Below, in pieces: positions 56,633 to 63,489 of a stretch of 64,000 bases of DNA; position 1 is the stretch's first letter, and every line of letters begins with the position of its first letter. The position numbers and the translations under genes are program-made. The notes under the pieces are model-generated. The model was not told the DNA's origin, ran no database searches, and saw only the letters and a list, made by a program, of their open reading frames with translations. The stretch spans positions 558,001-622,000 of the forward strand of contig CBDFGO010000002.1 in NCBI GenBank assembly GCA_965247125.1. Direction: 5' to 3'. This DNA is from CALBJU01 sp965247125. Its GTDB lineage: Bacteria > Bacteroidota > Rhodothermia > Rhodothermales > UBA10348.

Positions 56633-58016
56633 GAGCTATGCCCAAAAGTTGTGTATGGAAGGTTTAGGCAGCGTGTCGTTCTGATGTAATTCCGTCGGTG
56701 AATTTGATTCCTTTTTTTACAAGTTGCAATAGGTGCGGTGCATTCAGTTTCCTCCACTTCTTCTGAGCCTCTTTACATAGACGGAAGGCCATTGCAAGAG
56801 CTGTTTCTCGGCTCAGACATCCCCTCGTTTTGGCGGTCCTGAGGCGCACGGTCGCGAACGTAGATTCGATCGGATTTGTGCTCCGAAGATGGATCCAGTG
56901 TTCTGCCGGAAAGTCATAAAAAGCGAGCAGTTCTTCTCGGTCTTTCACCAGAATCTCTGCTGCTTTCGGATACTTTTGCTGGTAGGCTTTGATGAAAAAC
57001 AGAAGGGCGCTCTCTGCCTGCTTTTTTGTTTCTGCTGTATAGATCTGCGTGAGGTGACCTTTTGCCTTCTTCTGAACGGACTTGGGCAGGCGGTTGAGCA
57101 CATTTGCTGTCTTGTGCACCCAACAGCGTGCGGCTCGCGTCTCGGGATAAACTTCTGCGAGAGCACTCCAGAATCCCATGGCTCCATCGGCAACAGCCAG
57201 CTTCGGTCCTTGATCCAGCCCGCGGTGCCTCAGCTCCAGGAGCAACTCTCGCCACGACTGCTTGCTCTCGCGAAAGCCGTCCTCGAGTGCTATAAGCTCC
57301 TTCCTTCCATCGGCCGTAGCGCCGATCACGACCAGCAGACACAGTTTCTGTTTATCCATGCGTACGTTTACGTGAATACCGTCGGCCCAGAAATAGACGT
57401 AGTGCTTCTCCTTCAGGCTCCGCTTTTGCCAGTCTTCGTGCTCCCTTGTCCAAAGCGTCTTCAGGCGCGCAATCGTCGAGGAGGTCAGCCCTGGGGCATC
57501 AGGACCAACAAGGGCCGAGAGCGCTGCCTCAAAGCCGCCCGTTGAAACTCCCTTCAGGTACAACCATGGAATGAGAGCCTCAAGCGAGCGGCTCTTGCGG
57601 AGGTAGGCTGGTAGTATCGAACTGCGGAAACCGATTCTATCCTCACCCCGACCCGTACGGTCGCGTATGCGGGGCATCTTTACAGCGACCTCCCCGATAC
57701 CAGTCAAAATCTTCCTCTCTGGCAGATATCCATTGCGAACGATGCGGTGGCGATTCTCTTCGTCGCGCAGGAACTGGTAGCGCTGGCAGAAAGCTTCAAC
57801 CTCGGCCTCAACGGCTGTGGCCAGCATCTTTGCGGCCCCTGTTCGCAATACTTCTGTCAACACATCCTCTGTGCTATTGTAGTTCTCGTTCTCGTGTGCG
57901 TTATTCGTCTTCATGGGCGGTGTATCCTCCAATCTTCGGATTGACAATGACGTAATCATCATCAGGATACGCCGCCTATACCTTTTTCACCCGTACACAA
58001 CTTTCGGGGTTAACTC
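56633..58016 (-). mobile_element. IS256-family element, copy 3
   Basis: This is a 1384-bp copy. ATCTGTGT occurs on both sides, but on the left it is separated from the IS end by three bases (GTG), so this is not a clean 9-bp duplication. The left 174 nt after the propeller gene hold no gene. Confidence 0.92.
56664..57914 (-). CDS. IS256-family transposase, copy 3
   Basis: The sequence is identical to the other copies, 416 residues from the ATG at 57914, and catalytically complete. Confidence 0.92.
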   Translation of the reverse strand: MKTNNAHENENYNSTEDVLTEVLRTGAAKMLATAVEAEVEAFCQRYQFLRDEENRHRIVRNGYLPERKILTGIGEVAVKMPRIRDRTGRGEDRIGFRSSILPAYLRKSRSLEALIPWLYLKGVSTGGFEAALSALVGPDAPGLTSSTIARLKTLWTREHEDWQKRSLKEKHYVYFWADGIHVNVRMDKQKLCLLVVIGATADGRKELIALEDGFRESKQSWRELLLELRHRGLDQGPKLAVADGAMGFWSALAEVYPETRAARCWVHKTANVLNRLPKSVQKKAKGHLTQIYTAETKKQAESALLFFIKAYQQKYPKAAEILVKDREELLAFYDFPAEHWIHLRSTNPIESTFATVRLRTAKTRGCLSRETALAMAFRLCKEAQKKWRKLNAPHLLQLVKKGIKFTDGITSERHAA

Positions 58017-58098
58017 ATCTGTGTTCACCAGTGTATTAGGAACCGTTCACTGCGATATATAATTGGAGAGCCGAAAAGGCGCTGTATAGTGGTGAAAC
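58017..58098. other. 82-bp island between IS256 copy 3 and IS3 copy 5
   Basis: No gene or motif is recognised in this short AT-rich remnant of the original locus. Confidence 0.6.
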
Positions 58099-58151
58099 AG
58101 AGATGGTCCTATAAAACTGGACAGGGTCTTAGGTGGAATCTTGCGGATTGA

Positions 58152-58979
58152 TTATGCTGCTTCTTGAAGCGGCTGGTGATTAAAAAATACGTGATCAGGG
58201 GTCTTTCTTCCGTGTGAGCTGTGTCGCCTTTCGTTATTGAAGTAGTCGAAGTATACAGCAATGGATTTGCGGGCTTCAGCCACACTGTCATAGGCTTTAA
58301 GGTACACCTCTTCATATTTCAGGCTACGCCACAGACGTTCAACGAACACGTTGTCCATCCAGCGTCCTTTGCCATCCATAGAGATTTTGATGTCATGATT
58401 CTTCAGCACATCAGTAAAGGCCACGGGTGTGAACTGGCTGCCCTGATCCGTATTGAAGATCTCTGGCGCTCCATACACGGCGATTGCTTCTTCGAGCGCT
58501 TCCACACAGAAGTCGGTGTCCATCGTATTGGAGATCCGGCGCGAGAGCACCTTGCGGCTGTACCAGTCGATGACGGCGACCAGGTAAACGAATCCCCTTT
58601 TCATCGGAATGAATGTGATGTCGCTTGCGTAAACCTGCCGGGGCCGCGTCACGTTGAGCTTACGCAAGAGATACGGATAAATCTTGTGACCTTTTCCCGG
58701 AATCGAGGTCCGTTTCTTAGGATAAATGGCAATAAGGCCCATCAGACGCATTAATCGCCGGATTCGATGGCGGCCCACAAAAATACCTCTGTCCTCGAGC
58801 GCATCCTTCATGGTGCGCGATCCTCGCGTGGGACGTTCGATGTAGAGCTCATCCAGTTTTTTCATCACGGCCAGGTTCTCTTTGCTCTCGTCCACCGGCT
58901 TGTAATAGGCCGTTGAGCGGTTCAGCTCCAGCAGATTGCACTGCCGTTTGATGGAGAGGTCGTGGATTGGGTCGATCAT
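58152..58979 (-). CDS. IS3 transposase OrfB, copy 5
   Basis: The DDE residues are intact. Changes include KPVDESKE near residue 30 and FTPVAF near 185, the latter next to the second catalytic block. Confidence 0.9.
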   Translation of the reverse strand: MIDPIHDLSIKRQCNLLELNRSTAYYKPVDESKENLAVMKKLDELYIERPTRGSRTMKDALEDRGIFVGRHRIRRLMRLMGLIAIYPKKRTSIPGKGHKIYPYLLRKLNVTRPRQVYASDITFIPMKRGFVYLVAVIDWYSRKVLSRRISNTMDTDFCVEALEEAIAVYGAPEIFNTDQGSQFTPVAFTDVLKNHDIKISMDGKGRWMDNVFVERLWRSLKYEEVYLKAYDSVAEARKSIAVYFDYFNNERRHSSHGRKTPDHVFFNHQPLQEAA

Positions 58980-58993
58980 TTGGCGGCGCTCAC

Positions 58994-59317
58994 CTACTGG
59001 GTGCGACCGAGCGCTTTGGATAAAAAATCCTTCTCCATCGAAAGCTCGCCAATCTTGGCGCGAAGCTCCTTGATCTGGCCCTCCTCGTTGTGCTTTCTGG
59101 AATACCCTTTTTCAAAGACCTCTTCAGCGTCCTGAATCAGCTTCTTTTTCCACGTCTGAATCTGGTTCGGGTGAACCTGGAATTGGTCTGCCAACTCGGC
59201 CATCGTGCGGTCTCCCTTAACCGCCGCCAGTGCTACTTTTGCTTTGAAGGCATTGCTGTGATTTCTTCTTTTGCGACTCATCGTTTGTATCCTTTCTTGA
59301 GGGTGATAAGATCGCAA
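58994..59317 (-). CDS. IS3 OrfA, copy 5
   Basis: This 107-residue HTH protein has SNAFKAKVAL where the others have SNTFKA. Most nucleotide changes in its 5' third are silent. Confidence 0.85.
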   Translation of the reverse strand: MRSYHPQERIQTMSRKRRNHSNAFKAKVALAAVKGDRTMAELADQFQVHPNQIQTWKKKLIQDAEEVFEKGYSRKHNEEGQIKELRAKIGELSMEKDFLSKALGRTQ

Positions 59318-59368
59318 GATTCCACCTATAATCAGAGCCAGGCTGTCCAGTCAAACGGGACCATCTCT

Positions 59369-59455
59369 CCCCACGCGATAGACAGTCCCGATGGGTGCGA
59401 TATATGCGGTATGTGGGGAGAAGAGCCCTGTGACTGCGAATGGGATGAGGACTGA
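59369..59455 (+). pseudogene. C-terminal fragment of a small Cys-rich (zinc-ribbon-like) protein
   Basis: The frame after the IS end reads DSPDGCDICGMWGEEPCDCE and ends in DED. The two Cys pairs (CxxC and CxC) suggest a metal-binding knuckle, as in many small phage proteins. The 5' part was lost to IS3 copy 5. It stops 2 nt before the next ATG. Confidence 0.5.
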
Positions 59456-59457
59456 TA

Positions 59458-59835
59458 ATGACCCAAACACAGATAGCGGAAAGAACGATGAGCGATAGAA
59501 GCCCTCGAATCAATATTGAGCTAATGGCGAAACTCACGGGAGAATCGCGCCCTGATTTTACCGAGGAACAGGCAATGGCGGTGGCACGGATTTGTAATCT
59601 GATGGACTGTGATAAACGAGAATTGCCGTGTAGCGATTCAGCCTTCGATATCATAGCTGATCTTGCAACCCTCCCCACCCAACCGGGGATAACGATAGAG
59701 GATGCGGAAGGAATGGGATTTCACGTTTGGATTGATTGCCCACACTGCGAGGGCGATGCCTGCAAAGCCTGTGAAGGTGATGGTGGTGGTCTGGTGAAAG
59801 TCATCTCCATAGACCAGTTCATATCCCGACTCTGA
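59458..59835 (+). pseudogene. Phage-like protein with CxxC motifs, interrupted by IS256 copy 4
   Basis: The 125-residue visible part has a helical N-terminus and a Cys-rich segment (DCPHCEGDACKACEGDGGG) like a DnaJ-type zinc knuckle. Its stop is created by the IS. Skipping IS256 copy 4 and one 9-bp duplication extends the frame by 29 residues (SELTPATTTQTTYPASHPKP, then STTNIPKGE) to a TGA at 61313-61315. The function is unknown. Confidence 0.6.
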
Positions 59836-61217
59836 GCTATGCCCAAAAGTTGTGTATGGAAGGTTTAGGCAGCGTGTCGTTCTGATGTAATTCCGTCGGT
59901 GAATTTGATTCCTTTTTTTACAAGTTGCAATAGGTGCGGTGCATTCAGTTTCCTCCACTTCTTCTGAGCCTCTTTACATAGACGGAAGGCCATTGCAAGA
60001 GCTGTTTCTCGGCTCAGACATCCCCTCGTTTTGGCGGTCCTGAGGCGCACGGTCGCGAACGTAGATTCGATCGGATTTGTGCTCCGAAGATGGATCCAGT
60101 GTTCTGCCGGAAAGTCATAAAAAGCGAGCAGTTCTTCTCGGTCTTTCACCAGAATCTCTGCTGCTTTCGGATACTTTTGCTGGTAGGCTTTGATGAAAAA
60201 CAGAAGGGCGCTCTCTGCCTGCTTTTTTGTTTCTGCTGTATAGATCTGCGTGAGGTGACCTTTTGCCTTCTTCTGAACGGACTTGGGCAGGCGGTTGAGC
60301 ACATTTGCTGTCTTGTGCACCCAACAGCGTGCGGCTCGCGTCTCGGGATAAACTTCTGCGAGAGCACTCCAGAATCCCATGGCTCCATCGGCAACAGCCA
60401 GCTTCGGTCCTTGATCCAGCCCGCGGTGCCTCAGCTCCAGGAGCAACTCTCGCCACGACTGCTTGCTCTCGCGAAAGCCGTCCTCGAGTGCTATAAGCTC
60501 CTTCCTTCCATCGGCCGTAGCGCCGATCACGACCAGCAGACACAGTTTCTGTTTATCCATGCGTACGTTTACGTGAATACCGTCGGCCCAGAAATAGACG
60601 TAGTGCTTCTCCTTCAGGCTCCGCTTTTGCCAGTCTTCGTGCTCCCTTGTCCAAAGCGTCTTCAGGCGCGCAATCGTCGAGGAGGTCAGCCCTGGGGCAT
60701 CAGGACCAACAAGGGCCGAGAGCGCTGCCTCAAAGCCGCCCGTTGAAACTCCCTTCAGGTACAACCATGGAATGAGAGCCTCAAGCGAGCGGCTCTTGCG
60801 GAGGTAGGCTGGTAGTATCGAACTGCGGAAACCGATTCTATCCTCACCCCGACCCGTACGGTCGCGTATGCGGGGCATCTTTACAGCGACCTCCCCGATA
60901 CCAGTCAAAATCTTCCTCTCTGGCAGATATCCATTGCGAACGATGCGGTGGCGATTCTCTTCGTCGCGCAGGAACTGGTAGCGCTGGCAGAAAGCTTCAA
61001 CCTCGGCCTCAACGGCTGTGGCCAGCATCTTTGCGGCCCCTGTTCGCAATACTTCTGTCAACACATCCTCTGTGCTATTGTAGTTCTCGTTCTCGTGTGC
61101 GTTATTCGTCTTCATGGGCGGTGTATCCTCCAATCTTCGGATTGACAATGACGTAATCATCATCAGGATACGCCGCCTATACCTTTTTCACCCGTACACA
61201 ACTTTCGGGGTTAACTC
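59834..61217 (-). mobile_element. IS256-family element, copy 4, with 9-bp target duplication
   Basis: CCCGACTCT is present at 59825-59833 and again at 61218-61226. This is the only IS256 copy here with clean duplications. It defines the element ends as GAGCTATG and GAGTTAAC. Confidence 0.95.
59865..61115 (-). CDS. IS256-family transposase, copy 4
   Basis: This 416-residue transposase is identical to copies 1-3. With intact ends and a clean duplication it is the copy most likely to be recently active. Confidence 0.92.
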   Translation of the reverse strand: MKTNNAHENENYNSTEDVLTEVLRTGAAKMLATAVEAEVEAFCQRYQFLRDEENRHRIVRNGYLPERKILTGIGEVAVKMPRIRDRTGRGEDRIGFRSSILPAYLRKSRSLEALIPWLYLKGVSTGGFEAALSALVGPDAPGLTSSTIARLKTLWTREHEDWQKRSLKEKHYVYFWADGIHVNVRMDKQKLCLLVVIGATADGRKELIALEDGFRESKQSWRELLLELRHRGLDQGPKLAVADGAMGFWSALAEVYPETRAARCWVHKTANVLNRLPKSVQKKAKGHLTQIYTAETKKQAESALLFFIKAYQQKYPKAAEILVKDREELLAFYDFPAEHWIHLRSTNPIESTFATVRLRTAKTRGCLSRETALAMAFRLCKEAQKKWRKLNAPHLLQLVKKGIKFTDGITSERHAA

Positions 61218-61311
61218 CCCGACTCTCCGAACTCACCCCAGCGACCACAACCCAAACCACATATCCAGCATCGCACCCCAAGCCATCAACGACCAATATC
61301 CCGAAAGGAGA

Positions 61312-61404
61312 ATGATACCGTTCCCCAGATTTCTACTTCACCATGTGGACGACCTGAAGCCGACACGACGGGGTGCTCGTAAGGCCAGTAACTACCCGTT
61401 CTGA
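61312..61404 (+). CDS. Small ORF translationally coupled to the interrupted phage-like gene
   Basis: The 30-residue ORF (MIPFPRFLLHHVDDLKPTRR and ten more residues) starts in an ATGA overlap with the restored stop of the upstream gene. Its 3' part overlaps the next ORF by 32 nt. It is supported only by coupling; the family is unknown. Confidence 0.35.
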   Translation: MIPFPRFLLHHVDDLKPTRRGARKASNYPF

Positions 61405-61738
61405 GATCGTCTACGACAGCGATACGCCTTCGTGGACCCTCGAACAGGAGAAATGGGAGTTCTATTTCTGGACGCTGGCCATCCTGTTGGGCATCCTCCC
61501 GGCGCTCGTCTGCCAGATTCCTGCGCTCCGGACTCGGATCGAGATCCACAGCCATGCCGTGGAGGGCCGCGCGTATCACAGAGCGCCGAGGAGACACACC
61601 TCGGGAGCCGAGGCCAGAATCAAGGTCGTCCAGTGGATCAACAGGGAAGCTCGCGGCATGATCAAGCACTACCTCTACCTCAGACGCTGGGAGACAGACG
61701 AGATCGAGAGGCGTCTAAGGAAGGCGATATTAAAATGA
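61373..61738 (+). CDS. Hypothetical protein with one membrane segment
   Basis: This 121-residue protein starts at a GTG. One hydrophobic segment (FYFWTLAILLGILPALVCQI, about 29-48) is followed by a basic, helical C-terminus with many Arg, His and Tyr. It resembles small proteins of integrated elements. No family was recognised. Confidence 0.5.
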   Translation: MLVRPVTTRSEIVYDSDTPSWTLEQEKWEFYFWTLAILLGILPALVCQIPALRTRIEIHSHAVEGRAYHRAPRRHTSGAEARIKVVQWINREARGMIKHYLYLRRWETDEIERRLRKAILK

Positions 61739-61978
61739 GCAAAGCACAAAAAAGGTGGGGCTGGCATCATCAAGACTGACGAAGCCCTGAAACTCATCGA
61801 AGTGTATAAATCGGCATTCTTAAAGGCGTATGAATGCGATGTGCACGTTACGCTTTTTAGTGGAGGATGGATTCGGGCAAAAGTTTTTCACATCGGATCA
61901 GAGTGGAAATTCAGGACAACCGAATTACAAGAGTATATCGACTATCTGAACGAGCGCCCAGCCACCACTGAGTATTGA
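61735..61978 (+). pseudogene. Small gene apparently frameshifted in an A-tract
   Basis: An ATG at 61735 overlaps the previous stop (ATGA) but runs only 14 codons. The +1 frame from 61739 continues as GIIKTDEALKLIEVYKSAFL and on to ELQEYIDYLNERP, with a stop at 61976. It looks like real protein and has no ATG of its own. Removing one A from the six-A run at 61748-61753 would join the two. A GTG at 61802 is an alternative start for a shorter intact protein. Confidence 0.4.
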
Positions 61979-62108
61979 CCGGGCTACAATTCGAGAAATG
62001 GCGTGTCCATGAACCGGGTGCCTGTTGAGAGGTCGCGAACTGACAGGTGCGCGGCCCTTCTCCTTTTACTGGCGCTAAACTGTGAATTTGTTTTCCCGTT
62101 CGTGTCGT

Positions 62109-62166
62109 GATTTTCCCTCGCTCCACGTTTTTGCCCGTGAGGGCAACATCAAAACAGGGGAAAATC
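62109..62166 (+). ncRNA. Candidate structured element A
   Basis: GATTTTCCC (62109-62117) pairs with GGGAAAATC (62158-62166). Inside, TTGCCC-GTGA-GGGCAA (62131-62146) forms a 6-bp stem closed by a GNRA-type tetraloop. The nested arrangement is visible in the sequence. It could be an RNA or a DNA recognition site. Confidence 0.35.
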
Positions 62167-62326
62167 TCCACCCTGAAAATACGCAGAATCACGTATACTA
62201 ATCGGTGCACTAGCCCTATGCGGCGCAATGATTTATGTTGTATGATATTGCCCTGCACCTGCCTGTGCCGTGGAGATATGCAGGTGGCCCGCCAATGTTA
62301 AACGCGATTACCGATCATACTAAGTA

Positions 62327-62438
62327 GGGTCGGCCTCTCACCATCTGTCTGATGACAGAGAGTGCGCTTTATTCGCGTTTAGCGTAGGCGGGGCCGACCC
62401 TTTTCTGCGCTCCTACGTGATTCCCACCAGGTAGGAGC
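62327..62438 (+). ncRNA. Candidate structured element B with terminator-like end
   Basis: GGGTCGGCC (62327-62335) pairs with GGCCGACCC (62392-62400), followed by TTTT. It encloses the hairpin TCTGTC-TGAT-GACAGA (62344-62359). A further 8-bp hairpin lies at 62409-62438. A long-range 9-bp closing stem plus an inner hairpin suggests a multibranched RNA. Confidence 0.4.
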
Positions 62439-62535
62439 AAAATCGTTAACAGTACCTCGCTCGCATTCGTTATCGACCGCTACTAATGGAAAGGAAGTCC
62501 TTAACCCGTTATCAGTCCACGACTAGGAAAGTGCG

Positions 62536-62697
62536 ATGCGTAGCAAGAATACACGACGGGCATCCTGGCTCGTTCGCGGCAGGGATGCCAAACCACGAAG
62601 AATAGATCATTTCGGAAGAGCGGCCCGCTCTGTAAATGAATATCCGCGAATACAAGGGTCCGAGATCGAGCGTGAATGCCTGAGGGGTTCGCGATGA
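62536..62697 (+). CDS. Small basic protein, coupled to the next gene
   Basis: The 53-residue ORF (MRSKNTRRASWLVRGRDAKP and onward) is Arg-rich and ends in an ATGA overlap with the next start. The overlap supports translation. It also contains inverted repeats at 62559-62589 and 62617-62631. No family was recognised. Confidence 0.4.
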   Translation: MRSKNTRRASWLVRGRDAKPRRIDHFGRAARSVNEYPRIQGSEIERECLRGSR

Positions 62698-62885
62698 TTG
62701 ACCTGAATACCGCCCTTCTCGTTTGGACGATTCTAGGCCTTCCCGCAATGATCAATATAACCGGCCCACTTCGCGACTGGAGTACGCGCACCGCCTTCTG
62801 GCGCTACATGGGCGCGTGTTTTCTAGCATGGCTCGCAGGGCCACTCATCCTGCTTACGATCGGAATCCTAAAGCGCCCCGATTAG
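62694..62885 (+). CDS. Small two-helix membrane protein
   Basis: The 63-residue product starts MIDLNTALLVW. It has two hydrophobic segments (about 5-22 and 37-56) and a short basic end. The start is chosen for the ATGA overlap; an ATG at 62676 is in frame. It could be a small phage membrane protein; the role is unknown. Confidence 0.5.
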   Translation: MIDLNTALLVWTILGLPAMINITGPLRDWSTRTAFWRYMGACFLAWLAGPLILLTIGILKRPD

Positions 62886-63000
62886 GCGGTAACCCTCGAT
62901 CTGGCGAACTATTCAGCGGGCAGAGGGCGAATAAAAACGACTTGTCAACAAGAAGTCCCTACTCGTTTTCCACATCTTACCCAGCGCAATAGGGCCCGTA

Positions 63001-63019
63001 GCCGCCCTGGCGGCGTTTT
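63001..63019 (+). terminator. Likely terminator after the small membrane gene
   Basis: GCCGC-CCTG-GCGGC (63001-63014) is followed by GTTTT. It is located 115 nt after the stop codon. Confidence 0.45.
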
Positions 63020-63066
63020 CGTTCGTAGTCGGACAAGAATGGGCGCGTCAGACTTACCAACAACAA

Positions 63067-63096
63067 TTCACTTGAGGCCGGTACCATACTTATATT
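63067..63096 (+). promoter_or_regulatory. Possible promoter upstream of the candidate ncRNA
   Basis: TTCACT (63067-63072) and TATATT (63091-63096) are spaced by 18 nt. This resembles a sigma-70-type -35/-10 pair, though Bacteroidota consensus elements differ. Start of transcription would be near 63103. Confidence 0.35.
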
Positions 63097-63102
63097 GTGG
63101 GC

Positions 63103-63329
63103 ATAGTGACTGCAAAGCTGCTGAATGACGTGGACGCTTCCATGAATGAGGACTCGTGGAGAGTCCACACCGCAACTGCGGATTTATTCAGTAAACGATG
63201 GAGGTTTCCTGTGAAAGGAAGACACCCACCGCGCAGCCGACCCACAGGGGCCGAACGAGAAAAAGTGCAACTAGGTAGCAGCCTAGTGCACTTTCTGACG
63301 GCGCTCTGCGAAATGGTGAGCGCATTTTT
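63103..63329 (+). ncRNA. Candidate structured small RNA
   Basis: Within about 225 nt lie GGACTC-GTGGA-GAGTCC, CCGC-AACT-GCGG and TTCCT-GTGAA-AGGAA. A long hairpin follows at about 63263-63294 (AGTGC, ACTAGG, loop TAGCAG, CCTAGT, GCACT, one bulged A). Last is GCGCTC paired with GAGCGC (63301-63323) and then ATTTTT. An 80-codon GTG ORF (63097-63339) covers the same DNA, so coding cannot be excluded. It is not tRNA, tmRNA or RNase P as far as can be seen. Confidence 0.4.
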
Positions 63330-63357
63330 GAAGTCATAAACCCGGATAGCGGACCGG

Positions 63358-63371
63358 GGGCCTTCGGGCCC
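63358..63371. terminator. GGGCC-TTCG-GGCCC hairpin downstream of the recombinase gene
   Basis: This 5-bp GC stem has a very stable C(TTCG)G tetraloop. It lies about 120 nt beyond the recombinase stop (- strand) and after the candidate ncRNA (+ strand), so it may act on either. No T-run follows. Confidence 0.4.
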
Positions 63372-63489
63372 TCGGGCCTTCCGGTTATCGCAAATATCGG
63401 CCGCTCGCGCGAGGTTTCAAAGACTCAACCTCCGATAAATGTGGCGACGTGCGATTCGGTAACGTTACGCGCGTTCGGCCCTCGATAAT

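Larger units (their letters stand above)
58099..59368 (-). mobile_element. IS3-family element, copy 5, type B right end
   Basis: This 1270-bp copy is flanked by AAC and CCC, with no duplication. A cluster of changes at about 59170-59262 in orfA marks another mosaic block. The right neighbour is phage-like DNA, so this copy joins the polysaccharide region to the second integrated element. Confidence 0.92.
61979..62535. other. Gene-poor stretch rich in inverted repeats
   Basis: No secure gene is seen in this 557-nt stretch. Besides the hairpins listed separately, CACCTGC (62256-62262) pairs with GCAGGTG (62280-62286). A possible 64-codon GTG ORF at 62107-62301 overlaps these structures and is not convincing. 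Confidence 0.5.

Noticed and set aside
63097..63339. 80-codon GTG ORF as a phage protein
   Set aside because: It has no recognisable motif and is filled with strong stem-loops, and its start would precede the predicted transcription start. It is kept only as an alternative to the RNA interpretation.
62100..63489. Integron with cassette recombination sites
   Set aside because: The recombinase lacks the integron-specific extra motif, and the inverted repeats do not show the GTTRRRY/RYYYAAC core pattern. The 3' end of the gene, not its start, faces the repeats.
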